Source of the DNA: Fibrobacter sp. UBA4297 | GTDB taxonomy: Bacteria > Fibrobacterota > Fibrobacteria > Fibrobacterales > Fibrobacteraceae | Length of the DNA: 64,000 nucleotides | NCBI RefSeq assembly: GCF_002394865.1 | Contig: NZ_DGUZ01000018.1 | Coordinates: 1 to 64,000, forward strand | Direction of reading: 5' to 3' | Part shown: positions 15,199 to 24,181 of the stretch, in pieces | Position numbering within the stretch: the first letter of the stretch is position 1 | How the letters are laid out: every line of letters begins with the position of its first letter | Translations under genes and position numbers: made by a program | The notes under the pieces: generated by a model | What the model was told of the DNA's origin: nothing | The model's input: only the letters and a program-made list of their open reading frames with translations | The model's database searches: none

Positions 15199-17562
15199 AT
15201 GCAAGTTTCTCGCGTTAATAAAGTTTTCGCCCGTCTGGGGCGTTTTCAAATCAAATTCCGTTGGCTGATTTTACTTGTAACAATTCTTGTAACTTTCATT
15301 GCATGTCTCGGGCTTCCGCAACTGCAAATGACCAGCAGCGAAGAAGAATGGTTTGACGATTGGGATAAAGTCAAAATCGACCAAGCGCACTTCAATGACA
15401 TTTTCGGCAGCGATGACGGCTATATGGTGATGGTCCGTGCTAATGATGTTTTTGCGCCCGAAGTTTTAAGCGCCATCGACCGACTTTCAAAACGCCTCGA
15501 AAATGAAGTCCCTTACGCTGACCGCGTCGTTTCACTCACGCATAACTTATCCATCCCCATCGCAAATGATGAGGGCTTCGAAGTCATCGACCCATTCGAA
15601 AGCGGCATCCCGACAGATTCAGCACAACTCGCCGCCAAGAAATCGCTCATCATGAGCCGAGAATCGCTGGTAAACAACATCGTCTCTGACGACGCCAAAG
15701 AAACATGGGTCATTCTCTCGTTGAAATCATACGAAGGCGGCATCGATTTCGGCAAAGACAGCATCGCACCTTTCGCCCGCAACGTCATCCTCTCTGACGA
15801 ATTCAAAAGTGACAAGTTCGAGATGCTCCCAACCGGCATGAGCTACACCGAAATGGAAGAGAACGAAGTTATCTCGCGTGAATGCGCCATACGCATCATC
15901 TTCGGCTTTACCGTCATGCTCGCATGCCTTATTTTATTCATACGCTCTTTGCGCGGAGTCATCGTCCCCGCCATAGCAACCGTCGGAGGAATCGCCTCAG
16001 TGCTCGGCGTAAACGCTTGGCTCGGCATCATCGGCGATGAAAGCATGGTCGCACTCCCCGTACTTTTGGGCATGGCGCTTTCGGTCGGCTATTCCATCCA
16101 TTACATTAATTCATTCCGCATGCACTTTAGGCGCACGGGCAACCGCCGTGAATCTGTGATAAACGCCGTCGAAGAAACAGGCTGGCCGATTCTCTTCACT
16201 GTTATCACTACCGTAGCCTCGCTGATTTCGTTCCTGTTCGCAGGCATCCGCCCGATCCGCTGGATTGGCGGCATTTCAGCAGGCATCGTGTTCATGGTTT
16301 ATTTATACGTCATCATCTTGATTCCGATTCTCATGAGCTTCGGTAAAAATACAAAGCCCGACCCAACGCAAGTGAAAACGGCAGGCGCCACCAAGGCCGA
16401 CATTCTCTTTGAATTTTTCGGTCGCAAAGTTTGCAGGCACAGCGGCATCATCGCCGCAATTTCCGCCGCCATAATGTTGTTGCAAATTCCAGGCGTGATG
16501 AACATCGATGTAAACATGGACTACACAAAAACGATGGGCGAAAAAATTCCGTTTGTCACAAGGCTTATGGACATGCTCAGCGGAAAACTCGGAAGCCTTT
16601 ACGATTTCAACGTGATGGTCGAATTCAACGAAAGCGACGCGCTTAAAAATCCCGCCAACATGAAACGCATCGAAGCCCTCGAACAAAAACTCGGCACGCT
16701 CCAGCTCGCAAAAATTTCAGGCGACAAGCCCCGCGTGCAATCCGTAACGCGACTTGTGAAAGAAATGAACCGCACGCTGAACAGCGACAGCACAGAATAC
16801 TACAAAATTCCCGACGCGCAGGACATGCTCACGCAGCTGCTGTTCCTCTACGAAATTTCAGATGCCGACGCACTCTTTGAACGCATGGACGAAGACTACA
16901 AAACAACATTTATCCACATAGAACTTTCCGGATACGAAGCCAAGAAAATCGTAGAAGACCTCGATTCCGCAAAATCGTACGCCGCGCAAATTTTCCCGGA
17001 CGCCAAAACTTCAATCGTCGGTGAAGTCGTGAACTACGCCGAAATGAACGGCAAGCTCGTGAACGGACTATTGCGTTCGTTCGGCGGTTCATTCGTGATT
17101 ATCGCCATCATGATGATTCTCGCATTCGGGAGCATCAAGGCAGGCCTCATCGGCATGATTCCAAACGTGGCCCCCGTACTTTTAATCGGTGGAGTGATGG
17201 GCTATTCGGGAATGCCGCTTGACATGATAACAATGATCGTAATGCCGATGATTTTGGGCATCGCCGTTGACGATACCATCCACATGAACAACCACATCAA
17301 ATTCGGTTACGAACGCACGGGCAATTACAAAAAAGCGCTGTTACTCTCTTACCGCGAAATCGGAAAGACGATGGGCATGACGACATTCATTCTCTGCGCA
17401 ATGTTCTTCGTGTTCATCTTCAGCCCCATGGGCGCATTGCACAACGTCGGATTACTCTCCATCATCGGCCTTGCCGCCGCCCTCGTCGCCGACTACACGC
17501 TTACCACTGCGCTTGTGTACGTCACCAAGCCGTATGGAAAAGAGAAACGAAAGAAAGCTTAA
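15199..17562 (+). CDS. RND/MMPL-family exporter
   Basis: ATG 15199 follows GGAGG directly; the open frame upstream lacks a ribosome site. The 787-residue protein has the RND/MMPL layout. Helix 1 (WLILLVTILVTFIACLGL) is followed by a large extracytoplasmic domain, five helices including LGMALSVGYSIHYINSF, a second large domain, and five more helices with GIAVDDTIHMNNHIKFGYE. The Asp pair in the GIAVDDT helix is the usual proton-relay position. Members of this branch export lipids or other hydrophobic molecules without a dedicated membrane-fusion protein. No partner gene is adjacent, so the substrate is open. Confidence 0.88.
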   Translation: MQVSRVNKVFARLGRFQIKFRWLILLVTILVTFIACLGLPQLQMTSSEEEWFDDWDKVKIDQAHFNDIFGSDDGYMVMVRANDVFAPEVLSAIDRLSKRLENEVPYADRVVSLTHNLSIPIANDEGFEVIDPFESGIPTDSAQLAAKKSLIMSRESLVNNIVSDDAKETWVILSLKSYEGGIDFGKDSIAPFARNVILSDEFKSDKFEMLPTGMSYTEMEENEVISRECAIRIIFGFTVMLACLILFIRSLRGVIVPAIATVGGIASVLGVNAWLGIIGDESMVALPVLLGMALSVGYSIHYINSFRMHFRRTGNRRESVINAVEETGWPILFTVITTVASLISFLFAGIRPIRWIGGISAGIVFMVYLYVIILIPILMSFGKNTKPDPTQVKTAGATKADILFEFFGRKVCRHSGIIAAISAAIMLLQIPGVMNIDVNMDYTKTMGEKIPFVTRLMDMLSGKLGSLYDFNVMVEFNESDALKNPANMKRIEALEQKLGTLQLAKISGDKPRVQSVTRLVKEMNRTLNSDSTEYYKIPDAQDMLTQLLFLYEISDADALFERMDEDYKTTFIHIELSGYEAKKIVEDLDSAKSYAAQIFPDAKTSIVGEVVNYAEMNGKLVNGLLRSFGGSFVIIAIMMILAFGSIKAGLIGMIPNVAPVLLIGGVMGYSGMPLDMITMIVMPMILGIAVDDTIHMNNHIKFGYERTGNYKKALLLSYREIGKTMGMTTFILCAMFFVFIFSPMGALHNVGLLSIIGLAAALVADYTLTTALVYVTKPYGKEKRKKA

Positions 17563-17599
17563 CAGGACGCACAACCGTTCGCGAGCATCGCTCGTCAGC

Positions 17600-17630
17600 A
17601 TGTCATGCCCGCCTTGAGCGGGCATCCCCA
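17600..17630. repeat. interspersed palindromic repeat, family B (TGTCATGCCCGCC...GGCGGGCAT)
   Basis: CATGCCCGCCTTGAGCGGGCAT is an inverted repeat downstream of the RND gene. Related copies occur at about 19072-19100, 22179-22210, 41162-41191, 49100-49143 and 63252-63282. Confidence 0.8.
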
Positions 17631-17643
17631 TCTAAAAAATCGC

Positions 17644-17675
17644 AAAAAAGGTAGCCTTTCGGCTACCTTTTTGTA
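17644..17675. terminator. rho-independent terminator, likely bidirectional
   Basis: AAAAGGTAGCC, a TTTC loop and GGCTACCTTTTT form a perfect stem with A and T tracts. It lies between the convergent RND (+) and Rpn (-) genes. Confidence 0.85.
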
Positions 17676-17721
17676 AACATTTTGAGTTTTTTTTCGCTTT
17701 CGATTCGAAAAGCTCCGGTCT

Positions 17722-18657
17722 TCACTTTCCACAAATTTGTTCTTCCGTAAGATTGAATCTACGAACGAGAGTCTCTAAGGGAACCCCATCTTCATAAAGT
17801 CCCCTAGCCGTTTTAAGCATTTCTTCTTCAGCTTTTTTCCGTTCTTCGTCCACTTCTTTGCGAGCTTCAGCAAGCCTTTGACGAAACACATCACCGGCAC
17901 TAACAAAGCCGTATTTTTGTCCAACACTTACAAATGCCATATCCAGCTCCTTGAGAACACCTTCATCAACGTACTCTTTCAAATATATGTTTATTTTTTG
18001 CAATAGACAAGACGCCTCATTACGGTGCATTTTTCGCAAGGAATCATGGAATTGAGGCAAGACCTCTAACAGCTTTTCCTTATTGAACGCATACTTCATT
18101 GCGACAACGCCCATTCCAGTTGCAACGTCTTCGCATGTCAAACAGTCGCTATCGGGTATATCCGCCATATTCACAAAAGCGCAATGGAAGGGCAATACAG
18201 AACCACGAAAATACTCCGGATAACCCTCTTCAAGTCTCTTAAGTGGATTCCAATTTTCCCGTCCATTATAAAAGATAATTGCCATCGTCGGAATTCCGCT
18301 AAATGCACGATTCTTATCATAAATCTTCATCACAGAATTGACATAACGAGCAATCTGATCAAGAACATTTGGATCCCGTCCCGATTTATGTTCTAACAGA
18401 ATTCCAACCAAAATCGGAGCACCTGTCGACACATTCACACGAAACGCCAAATCCGCTTCACCCGTATCGTCAACCTCTGAATACGAATCTGGAATACGGA
18501 CAAGAGTATCCATATTTATAGTCGATATGAATTCGCCAACATCAAGATTTACTTTGCCAGCAAGTTCCAATAGATTCCTAAGATGTCCAACATCAGAAAA
18601 CAGCCAACGGAAAAACGGATCGTGGATTCGCCTCGTCGCATTATTTTCTTCGCTCAT
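17722..18657 (-). CDS. Rpn family recombination-promoting nuclease / putative transposase (PD-(D/E)XK)
   Basis: The 311-residue protein starts with the family's IHDPFFRWLFSD segment and contains a PD-(D/E)XK core: D69 in EADLAFRV, and E89 and K91 in GILLEHKSG. YYNGRENWNP-like text (IIFYNGRENWNPL) and a charged C-terminal coiled-coil region (EARKEVDEERKKAEEEM) are also typical. Rpn proteins are Mg-dependent DNA endonucleases linked to RecA-independent recombination and occur in many variable copies. AAAGGAATT precedes the ATG. It stands alone between a terminator and an empty region. Confidence 0.87.
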   Translation of the reverse strand: MSEENNATRRIHDPFFRWLFSDVGHLRNLLELAGKVNLDVGEFISTINMDTLVRIPDSYSEVDDTGEADLAFRVNVSTGAPILVGILLEHKSGRDPNVLDQIARYVNSVMKIYDKNRAFSGIPTMAIIFYNGRENWNPLKRLEEGYPEYFRGSVLPFHCAFVNMADIPDSDCLTCEDVATGMGVVAMKYAFNKEKLLEVLPQFHDSLRKMHRNEASCLLQKINIYLKEYVDEGVLKELDMAFVSVGQKYGFVSAGDVFRQRLAEARKEVDEERKKAEEEMLKTARGLYEDGVPLETLVRRFNLTEEQICGK

Positions 18658-19133
18658 ATAATTCCTTTCTCAAGAAGAGAATCAACACAAACACCTGAGT
18701 AAAAACTCAGACTTCATTTAGCAAAGGATATAAGAAAGGATATAAATAACGATATAATAAAAATCAGCCACATTTAATCGGCTGAAATCAATGTATAAAA
18801 CTAAACAGATAAAAACAAGAGGTCAAAGAGTTTTTCGTTCATTTTGCAAACAACCGTTTGCAAAAGATTCTTCAAGCATCCATTTAACCTTTTACGCAAC
18901 GTACAGAACAAGCATTTTCTTGACTAAAAAAAATAGTAATATAGATTCTTTACATCATCTTTGTACATACAAAGCGACAAACAACGCAAGAATCAACATT
19001 CCTCAATAATTACAACCGAATAAAATCAAAAAAAATATTCCCTAAAGCAAAGGGAATACTTAAATCAAGAAGGAGATTCCCGCTCGGAGGCGGGAATGAC
19101 AGTTTTTTCGGGCATGACAAAAATTTGTGACGA
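18658..19133. other. gene-free stretch of about 475 bases
   Basis: AT-rich DNA between the Rpn gene and the P-type ATPase end. The only open frame (18791-19009) has unlikely composition and no ribosome site. A family B palindromic repeat (CCCGCTCGGAGGCGGGAATGAC) lies at about 19080-19100 and could stop transcription of the ATPase gene. Confidence 0.6.
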
Positions 19134-21233
19134 TTACGACACTTTCAGCTTTGTCATGCTTTTTGCACAGATGCCCATAGTCGATACGTTGTGCAAGAAT
19201 GCAGACGTCGTCGGAGAAAGCAGGCCGAAGAATCCGCCTACAAGCAAACTTGTATTGAACGTGATGATAAAGCGGTAGTTTTTCATGATGCGTTCCATCA
19301 GCTTTTGGCTCAATAGGCGCAGTTCCACGAGGTCTTCGAGATTCTCGCGACGGAGCGTCACATCGGCGGTTTCACGAGCAATGTCACTGGCATCGCTCAT
19401 GGCAACAGAGACATTCGCTGCAGCAAGAGCAGGAGCATCGTTGATGCCGTCGCCCACCATAATCACGCGCTTGCCTTCGGCCTTCATGCGTTCCACATAA
19501 TGGTGCTTGTCTTCTGGCAAGACCTGCGCAAAGAACGTATCGATTCCCAGATGTTCCGCAACACGTTCTGCCGCATTCAAGCTATCGCCCGTCAGCATCA
19601 CCACATTCTTGATGCCACTTTCACGCAGCCCGCGAATGGCATCCGCAGCTTCTTCACGCGGAGGGTCGCCAATGCAAATCGCACCCGCCAACTCGCCGCC
19701 AATGCCCAAGTAAATCACGGATGCGGCACCCGCCTGTTCGTCAATAATCGCTTGGTTCGCTTCAGAAACATTGACCTTTTCGTCTTCGATGACAAAGTGC
19801 TTGCTTCCGATAACCACGCGCTTGCCCTTGAGCGAAGTTGCGATACCATGCGCCACGATGTACTGCACATCGGCATGTTCTTCGGCGTGATTGATATTGC
19901 GTTCCATTGCCGCCTTGACAATCGCACGAGCCATGCTATGCGGGAAATGTTCCTCGATGCACGCCGCAATTTTCAAGATTCGCTTTTCGGAATATTCGCC
20001 GAACGGGATAATCTTTTCGAGACGCGGTTCTGCCTTCGTGAGCGTCCCCGTCTTGTCGAACACAATCGTATCGGCAAGCGCAAGCTCTTCCAAGTACTTG
20101 CCGCCCTTCACCGTCATGTCCATATCCGCCGCTTCTCGTAGCGCAGAAATCACAGAAATCGGCGTTGAAAGCTTTATCGCACAAGAGTAATCCACCATCA
20201 AGATAGAAACCGCACGCGAAATATTCTGCGTCAACAAGAGCGTAAGCCCAAAGCCAAGGAAGCTAAATGGTACAATGCTATCCGCCAAATGTTCCGCACG
20301 GCTCTGTACGCTAGCCTTCAAGTCTTCGCTACGGTCGATCAGTTCCACGATTTTCTGGATTTTCGTATTGCTGTTGACCGCATGGACTTTCACGAGAATT
20401 GCACCTTCTTCAAGAACGGTCCCGGCAAAAACGATTCTGCCGGCAGTCTTCATCACCGCCTTGGATTCACCCGTCATCGTCGATTCGTTTACAAAGGCTT
20501 CGCCTTCAATCACGCGACCATCCACAGGAATCATGCTCCCGGAACGGATGCGGACCAAGTCATCGACCTGGACGTCCTTCATATCCACCAATGTATCCAC
20601 GCCGTCTTTTACGACCCAGACCTTATCGACCTTGACAGCGAGGCTACCCGTCAAAGCCGTGCGCGTACGCGCCTTGGTATAATCTTCCAGCAAGCCCGAC
20701 ACGCCCAAAAGGAACATGACCGTACCTGCGGATTCATAATTTTTCTGGAGCAGGCTAGCACCAATTGCAGCCCCATCCAAAACATCGACGGTGAGCTTTC
20801 CGCTCATGAGCGTCGAAATTCCGCGAGCCACATAGCGCAACCCGCGAACCACCGTAATTGCCGTGCGAATCGGAAGCGGTAAGAACCAACGCGACAAATA
20901 GCGCCTTGCAATCATTCCCGTGAGGCTTGCTTTAAAGCCATCGTCCAAAGCTTGCAACTGGTATTCCGTTTCGCCATCGCATTCAGGCAATTCTTTGGGG
21001 TTGAGTGCACTTACAAAATCAAGAATCTGCTTACGGCTCGTCTCGAAATCGCCCGCCTTGGCGGAATATTCAAAAAGGAGGCCGCCATTGACGCTACGCA
21101 CCACAACACTTTTAACGCAAGGCTCACTTAAGCAAGCCTTGTGAATGCGCGCTTCATATTCACGTTCAAAAGCGTACGCCCCAGCACGCAAGCGAAGGCG
21201 ACCCGGCTTATCGTAAACGATTCTGAATCTCAT
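19134..21233 (-). CDS. P1B-type heavy-metal-transporting ATPase with atypical SCA membrane motif
   Basis: The 699-residue protein has an N-terminal ferredoxin-like (HMA-type) domain without a CxxC motif. It then has six or more membrane helices, the actuator loop MTGES, the phosphorylation motif DKTGT (about residue 392) and the hinge GDGINDAPAL (about 594). The usual CPC metal site in the helix before the phosphorylation domain is replaced by DYSCAIKLSTP (about residue 349). This places it with P1B ATPases of uncertain metal choice, in which manganese or iron export has been reported for some relatives, rather than Cu or Zn/Cd exporters. It follows the DUF6110 gene by 12 bases, the usual partner in Firmicutes. 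Metal specificity is inference. Confidence 0.87.
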   Translation of the reverse strand: MRFRIVYDKPGRLRLRAGAYAFEREYEARIHKACLSEPCVKSVVVRSVNGGLLFEYSAKAGDFETSRKQILDFVSALNPKELPECDGETEYQLQALDDGFKASLTGMIARRYLSRWFLPLPIRTAITVVRGLRYVARGISTLMSGKLTVDVLDGAAIGASLLQKNYESAGTVMFLLGVSGLLEDYTKARTRTALTGSLAVKVDKVWVVKDGVDTLVDMKDVQVDDLVRIRSGSMIPVDGRVIEGEAFVNESTMTGESKAVMKTAGRIVFAGTVLEEGAILVKVHAVNSNTKIQKIVELIDRSEDLKASVQSRAEHLADSIVPFSFLGFGLTLLLTQNISRAVSILMVDYSCAIKLSTPISVISALREAADMDMTVKGGKYLEELALADTIVFDKTGTLTKAEPRLEKIIPFGEYSEKRILKIAACIEEHFPHSMARAIVKAAMERNINHAEEHADVQYIVAHGIATSLKGKRVVIGSKHFVIEDEKVNVSEANQAIIDEQAGAASVIYLGIGGELAGAICIGDPPREEAADAIRGLRESGIKNVVMLTGDSLNAAERVAEHLGIDTFFAQVLPEDKHHYVERMKAEGKRVIMVGDGINDAPALAAANVSVAMSDASDIARETADVTLRRENLEDLVELRLLSQKLMERIMKNYRFIITFNTSLLVGGFFGLLSPTTSAFLHNVSTMGICAKSMTKLKVS

Positions 21234-21246
21234 AAGCTTTCGCTTC

Positions 21247-21474
21247 TTACTTGTCGAGACCTGCTTCTGCCTTGGCGTCGTTGCAAATGTCGCTAGCTTC
21301 GTCCTTCATGTCCTGGAATGCGGCCTTGGCGTCAGCAGTGAACTTCATGCCATGAGCAAGTCCCTGAACAGCGAGTTCGCGGGTTTTCTTGGCCTTGAGC
21401 ACTTTCTTTGCAACTGCGGAACCCACAGCACCAGCAATGACAAGCCAGAATTTTTCATTTTTGAACATAGACAT
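21247..21474 (-). CDS. DUF6110 family small membrane-associated protein
   Basis: A 75-residue protein (MSMFKNEKFWLVIAGAVGSA...) with one N-terminal glycine-rich helix and a charged helical tail containing DMKDEASDICNDAKAEA. This matches the DUF6110 family, which is found next to P1B-type ATPases like the one immediately downstream. AAGGAGA precedes the ATG. It may assist or regulate the ATPase at the membrane; its function is not established. Confidence 0.82.
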   Translation of the reverse strand: MSMFKNEKFWLVIAGAVGSAVAKKVLKAKKTRELAVQGLAHGMKFTADAKAAFQDMKDEASDICNDAKAEAGLDK

Positions 21475-21621
21475 ATCATTCTCCTTATTAAAGAAAAATC
21501 AGCGGAGCACTTGCTCCGCATTTAAAAAATAGATACTCCCCTCTCCGTCTGCAAATTACAAATAAATTAATTACAAAACCTTTACAACCCCGCTCCTCAG
21601 TTAAGTTTCACGAGATTGACG

Positions 21622-21681
21622 CTAACATTGTTAGTAAACTTCTAACAATGTTAGACTCTCTAATTTTGTTAGAGAGTCTAA
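21622..21681. promoter_or_regulatory. tandem array of seven TTAG/CTAA half-sites
   Basis: Reading along the plus strand: CTAA-5-TTAG-7-CTAA-5-TTAG-5-CTAA-5-TTAG-5-CTAA, where the numbers are the bases between tetramers. This produces two perfect 13-bp inverted repeats (21622-21654 and 21651-21681). The array lies about 150-200 bases upstream of DUF6110 and 29 bases past the flavodoxin stop. The tetramers match those of the TTAG-N6-CTAA sites near the feo operon, so a metal-responsive operator is likely. A role as flavodoxin transcript end is also possible. Confidence 0.6.
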
Positions 21682-21709
21682 CATCTCATGGATCATCGAG
21701 ACTCAACAA

Positions 21710-22138
21710 CTACGAAAGTGCAAGAACCTTACCGAGTTCACGGCACTTTTCCTTGCCAGCATCATCCGGAGCGCCTTCAATAGCGAGTGGATCATCAACA
21801 ATAACAAGGCCCGCATTTACAGCATCTTCTTTCCACGGATTCATCCATTCGCCACCACCCCAGCCGTAAGAGCCGAACAAAACAACCTTCTTGCCCGAAA
21901 TTTGCGTTTTCAGCTGATCATAAAGCGGCTGGAATTCACTATCCTCAAGTTCTTCGGCTCCCATCGCCGGGCAACCCAAAGCAAACTTGTCAAATTCCTG
22001 GGCCTTATCGGCAGAAAAAGCAGACGTATTGAAAAGCGTCACATCGGCACCTGCTTCCTTTGCGCCAGCAACCACTTCATTCGCCATAACTTCGGTGTTA
22101 CCCGTACCTGTCCAGAAAATAACAGCAATTTTGTTCAT
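21710..22138 (-). CDS. flavodoxin
   Basis: A 142-residue short-chain flavodoxin. It has the FMN phosphate loop WTGTGNTEVMAN at residues 9-20, the first isoalloxazine-contact loop around LGCPAMGAEELEDSEF, and the second loop FGSYGWGGGEWM. It is a cytoplasmic electron carrier that replaces ferredoxin under iron limitation. AAAGGAAC precedes the ATG. Its place between DUF3793 and the feo region, among candidate metal operators, supports iron-dependent expression. Confidence 0.93.
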   Translation of the reverse strand: MNKIAVIFWTGTGNTEVMANEVVAGAKEAGADVTLFNTSAFSADKAQEFDKFALGCPAMGAEELEDSEFQPLYDQLKTQISGKKVVLFGSYGWGGGEWMNPWKEDAVNAGLVIVDDPLAIEGAPDDAGKEKCRELGKVLALS

Positions 22139-22178
22139 TTTATGTTCCTTTTGTTATCGGTTAGTTTTCAAATCTTTT

Positions 22179-22210
22179 CTGTCATGCCCGCCTCCGAGCG
22201 GGCATCTCCT
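22179..22210. repeat. interspersed palindromic repeat, family B
   Basis: CATGCCCGCCTCCGAGCGGGCAT is an inverted repeat between DUF3793 and flavodoxin. An identical core occurs at about 63252-63282. Confidence 0.8.
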
Positions 22211-22214
22211 TTCA

Positions 22215-22775
22215 TCAACTTGCAACTGTCAACTGCTCTAAAGTTTCACCAAGTTCAAATCGTTCTCGTAAAATCTTTTGGCATTTTTTGTATACTTCAA
22301 AAATATGCATGGAATTCGGCACGTCGTTATAAACCTTCCAGCAACCAATCAACTTGTAATTTTTACCGCCATACGTAATAAAATCTTTCACATCGTCAAG
22401 TGGGTAGCCCAAAAACACGCCCACTTCGTGCGGAAAGCACACCGAGCGCGTCATGCGAACCTGAAAAAAATTCAATAGCGATTCAGCATCAAAGCAACTG
22501 TAGCCAAAACCTTTCAAAAAATTACGTACTTCGCAAGAGCATCCCAAATTCTGTAAAGCGCTATTCCGATAAACATAAATAAAATAACGTCCACAGCGTT
22601 CAGCAATCACGCGAGCAATAACGCCCTTAGGGTTCAACGCCTGATTCCAACGAGCAAGGATATTGCAAAGTAAAACACCATCCGCAACATCAACACAAAA
22701 GAGATTGCCCAACTTGTGCCCCGCAAGTGTCGGGGCACATTGTCGAACCAAGCAGGAATCAAGGTTTCTATCCAT
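22215..22775 (-). CDS. DUF3793 family protein
   Basis: ATG 22775 is the likely start (MDRNLDSCLVRQCAPTLAGHK); the frame upstream runs into a terminator-like hairpin. The 186-residue protein shows the family signatures: CAPTLAGHKLGNLF near the N-terminus, FYCFD-like RNFLKGFGYSCFD in the middle, HEVGVFLGYPLDDVKDFI, and KLIGCWKVYND near the end. DUF3793 proteins have no known function. They are repeatedly found next to flavodoxin and ferrous-iron transport genes, as here. It probably shares a transcript with flavodoxin. Confidence 0.85.
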   Translation of the reverse strand: MDRNLDSCLVRQCAPTLAGHKLGNLFCVDVADGVLLCNILARWNQALNPKGVIARVIAERCGRYFIYVYRNSALQNLGCSCEVRNFLKGFGYSCFDAESLLNFFQVRMTRSVCFPHEVGVFLGYPLDDVKDFITYGGKNYKLIGCWKVYNDVPNSMHIFEVYKKCQKILRERFELGETLEQLTVAS

Positions 22776-22802
22776 GAACAACCTAAGATTTAGTATAAAG
22801 TC

Positions 22803-22879
22803 AAAAATCCCGCCGTTAGCCTTCGCCACGGCGGGATAACCTATCTAGCATATATGAGGTAACGAAATCTATATGCTAG
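22803..22879 (-). promoter_or_regulatory. leader with hairpin and terminator-like stem before DUF3793 (candidate attenuator)
   Basis: On the minus strand a perfect 10-bp stem (CTAGCATATA...TATATGCTAG, 22879-22845) is followed by a GC-rich stem (CCCGCCG...CGGCGGG, 22835-22809) and a T run. It therefore reads as a terminator in front of the gene. Its position downstream of an operator-like palindrome and upstream of the DUF3793 start suggests attenuation. Confidence 0.5.
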
Positions 22880-22970
22880 CCGAGCTTCTATGGCAATAGT
22901 CTCTGAGATGTATTTTAGAATTTTTCATTCTCTATCTCAACTCCAAATAGACTCAAAACAATCCTTAAAG

Positions 22971-22984
22971 TTAGATTAATCTAA
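22971..22984. promoter_or_regulatory. perfect palindrome TTAGATTAATCTAA, candidate DtxR-type operator
   Basis: TTAG-N6-CTAA with full dyad symmetry, about 195 bases upstream of the DUF3793 start. It matches the sites before feo (28133, 28166, 28204) and the barrel gene (24374). Confidence 0.6.
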
Positions 22985-23000
22985 TAAAATTTGTCTATAC

Positions 23001-23040
23001 AAAAATCCCGCCCACGACATGCATCGGAGCGGGAAGTTTT
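23001..23040 (-). terminator. terminator after the outer-membrane barrel gene
   Basis: On the minus strand CCCGCTCC...GGGCGGG is followed by ATTTTTG. Confidence 0.75.
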
Positions 23041-23056
23041 ATCCTATGGCAAAATC

Positions 23057-24181
23057 TTAGAATGCGAACACAGTTTCGAGACCGAAGCCGAGGCCCGTGT
23101 CATCGCCAGCGTCGTCACCAACAGGGATGTCGAGCTTAGCAAAGCCAGTTACTTCAAGGCCTTCAACCGGAGTGAAGTAAGCACGGACACCTACGTTGAA
23201 CGTAGAAAGGTCATCGTCCTTATCAAGAGTGTTCGTATGGAATTCCAACGGGAGGCCAAGAGCGATGGCGTCGTTAATCTTCACACCCGGTTCGCCATAA
23301 ACGAAGAAGTATTCAGGAATTTCTTCGCCATGGACGGTCGGATGCTTGTCGTCGAAAATTGCATAGAGCACAGAAGCCTTGACATTGAACGTGCCGAGAT
23401 CAAGAGCCGGTTCGAAAAGCAATGCGTGAGTTGCCTTTGGAGTCTTTTCGCCAAGGGCATCAATATGTGCACCGTAAACGAAGTGGAATGTGAAAGCATC
23501 GAACTTCAGGTTAGCATCAAGACCCGTGTGCAATTCATTGTGCTTTGCTTCCTGATAAGATTTGTAATCAAAGAACGGACGCAACACATGTTCGCCAAGG
23601 CCGAGTTCGTAAGCGAGGTGGAGGTCATAGGCAACACCTACGCATTTTTCTTCACCTTCTTCTTCAACACAAATCTGATTGTCGTTGTCGCCGCGACCAA
23701 AGCCGAGGCCAAAAACAAGTCCGTTAAAGTCAATTTCAAATCCTCGGATATCGTGTTCAGCCATACCAGCGGCGTTATCAGCCGGGTCGTCATAATCGTA
23801 GAAGTTGAGGAAGGCGCCTTCCGAGAAGGTCAAGTCACCGAACTTCACGGCAAACTTGTCATTCGGAGCATACTGGACAAATGCGCCATTGTAAATAGCA
23901 GCCGGGTCCGTCGTTTCACCATCAGCTTCCAACTGTGCAGATGCAGACCACTTTTCATTAAATTTAACATCTACGTTCAAATCAAAAGTAGAAGCGTAGC
24001 TATGGCTCTTTTTGTCTTCATTAACTACGTCGCCCGTATATGCATCAAATTCTACTTCACCAGAGAACTTGACTTCCGGGCCCTTAGATGCAGCTTCAGC
24101 TTCCTGAGCGAGTGCCGGAACGGCAAGGATAGATGCAGCAGCAAGACCAAACAAGAGGTTGGATGTTAAACGAGTCTTCAT
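23057..24181 (-). CDS. outer-membrane beta-barrel (porin-like) protein
   Basis: A signal peptide with an LAVPALAQEAEA cleavage region is followed by alternating hydrophobic/polar strands. The chain ends in VFAF*, a terminal phenylalanine as in outer-membrane barrels. The 374-residue protein is rich in Asp/Glu, with acidic loops (DDPADNAAG, EEEGEEKCVG, PVGDDAGDDTG) that could attract cations. It lies between feoB and the flavodoxin block on the same strand, with its own operator-like palindrome upstream and terminator downstream, so a metal-regulated porin is a reasonable guess. No exact family is assigned. Confidence 0.78.
   Translation of the reverse strand: MKTRLTSNLLFGLAAASILAVPALAQEAEAASKGPEVKFSGEVEFDAYTGDVVNEDKKSHSYASTFDLNVDVKFNEKWSASAQLEADGETTDPAAIYNGAFVQYAPNDKFAVKFGDLTFSEGAFLNFYDYDDPADNAAGMAEHDIRGFEIDFNGLVFGLGFGRGDNDNQICVEEEGEEKCVGVAYDLHLAYELGLGEHVLRPFFDYKSYQEAKHNELHTGLDANLKFDAFTFHFVYGAHIDALGEKTPKATHALLFEPALDLGTFNVKASVLYAIFDDKHPTVHGEEIPEYFFVYGEPGVKINDAIALGLPLEFHTNTLDKDDDLSTFNVGVRAYFTPVEGLEVTGFAKLDIPVGDDAGDDTGLGFGLETVFAF

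Noticed and set aside
18791..19009. A 72-codon open frame between the Rpn and ATPase genes
   Set aside because: It lies in AT-rich DNA, has no ribosome site and has unlikely composition.
22991..24169. A 392-codon plus-strand frame opposite the barrel gene
   Set aside because: The minus strand has a signal peptide and a C-terminal Phe; the plus frame starts inside a terminator and lacks features.
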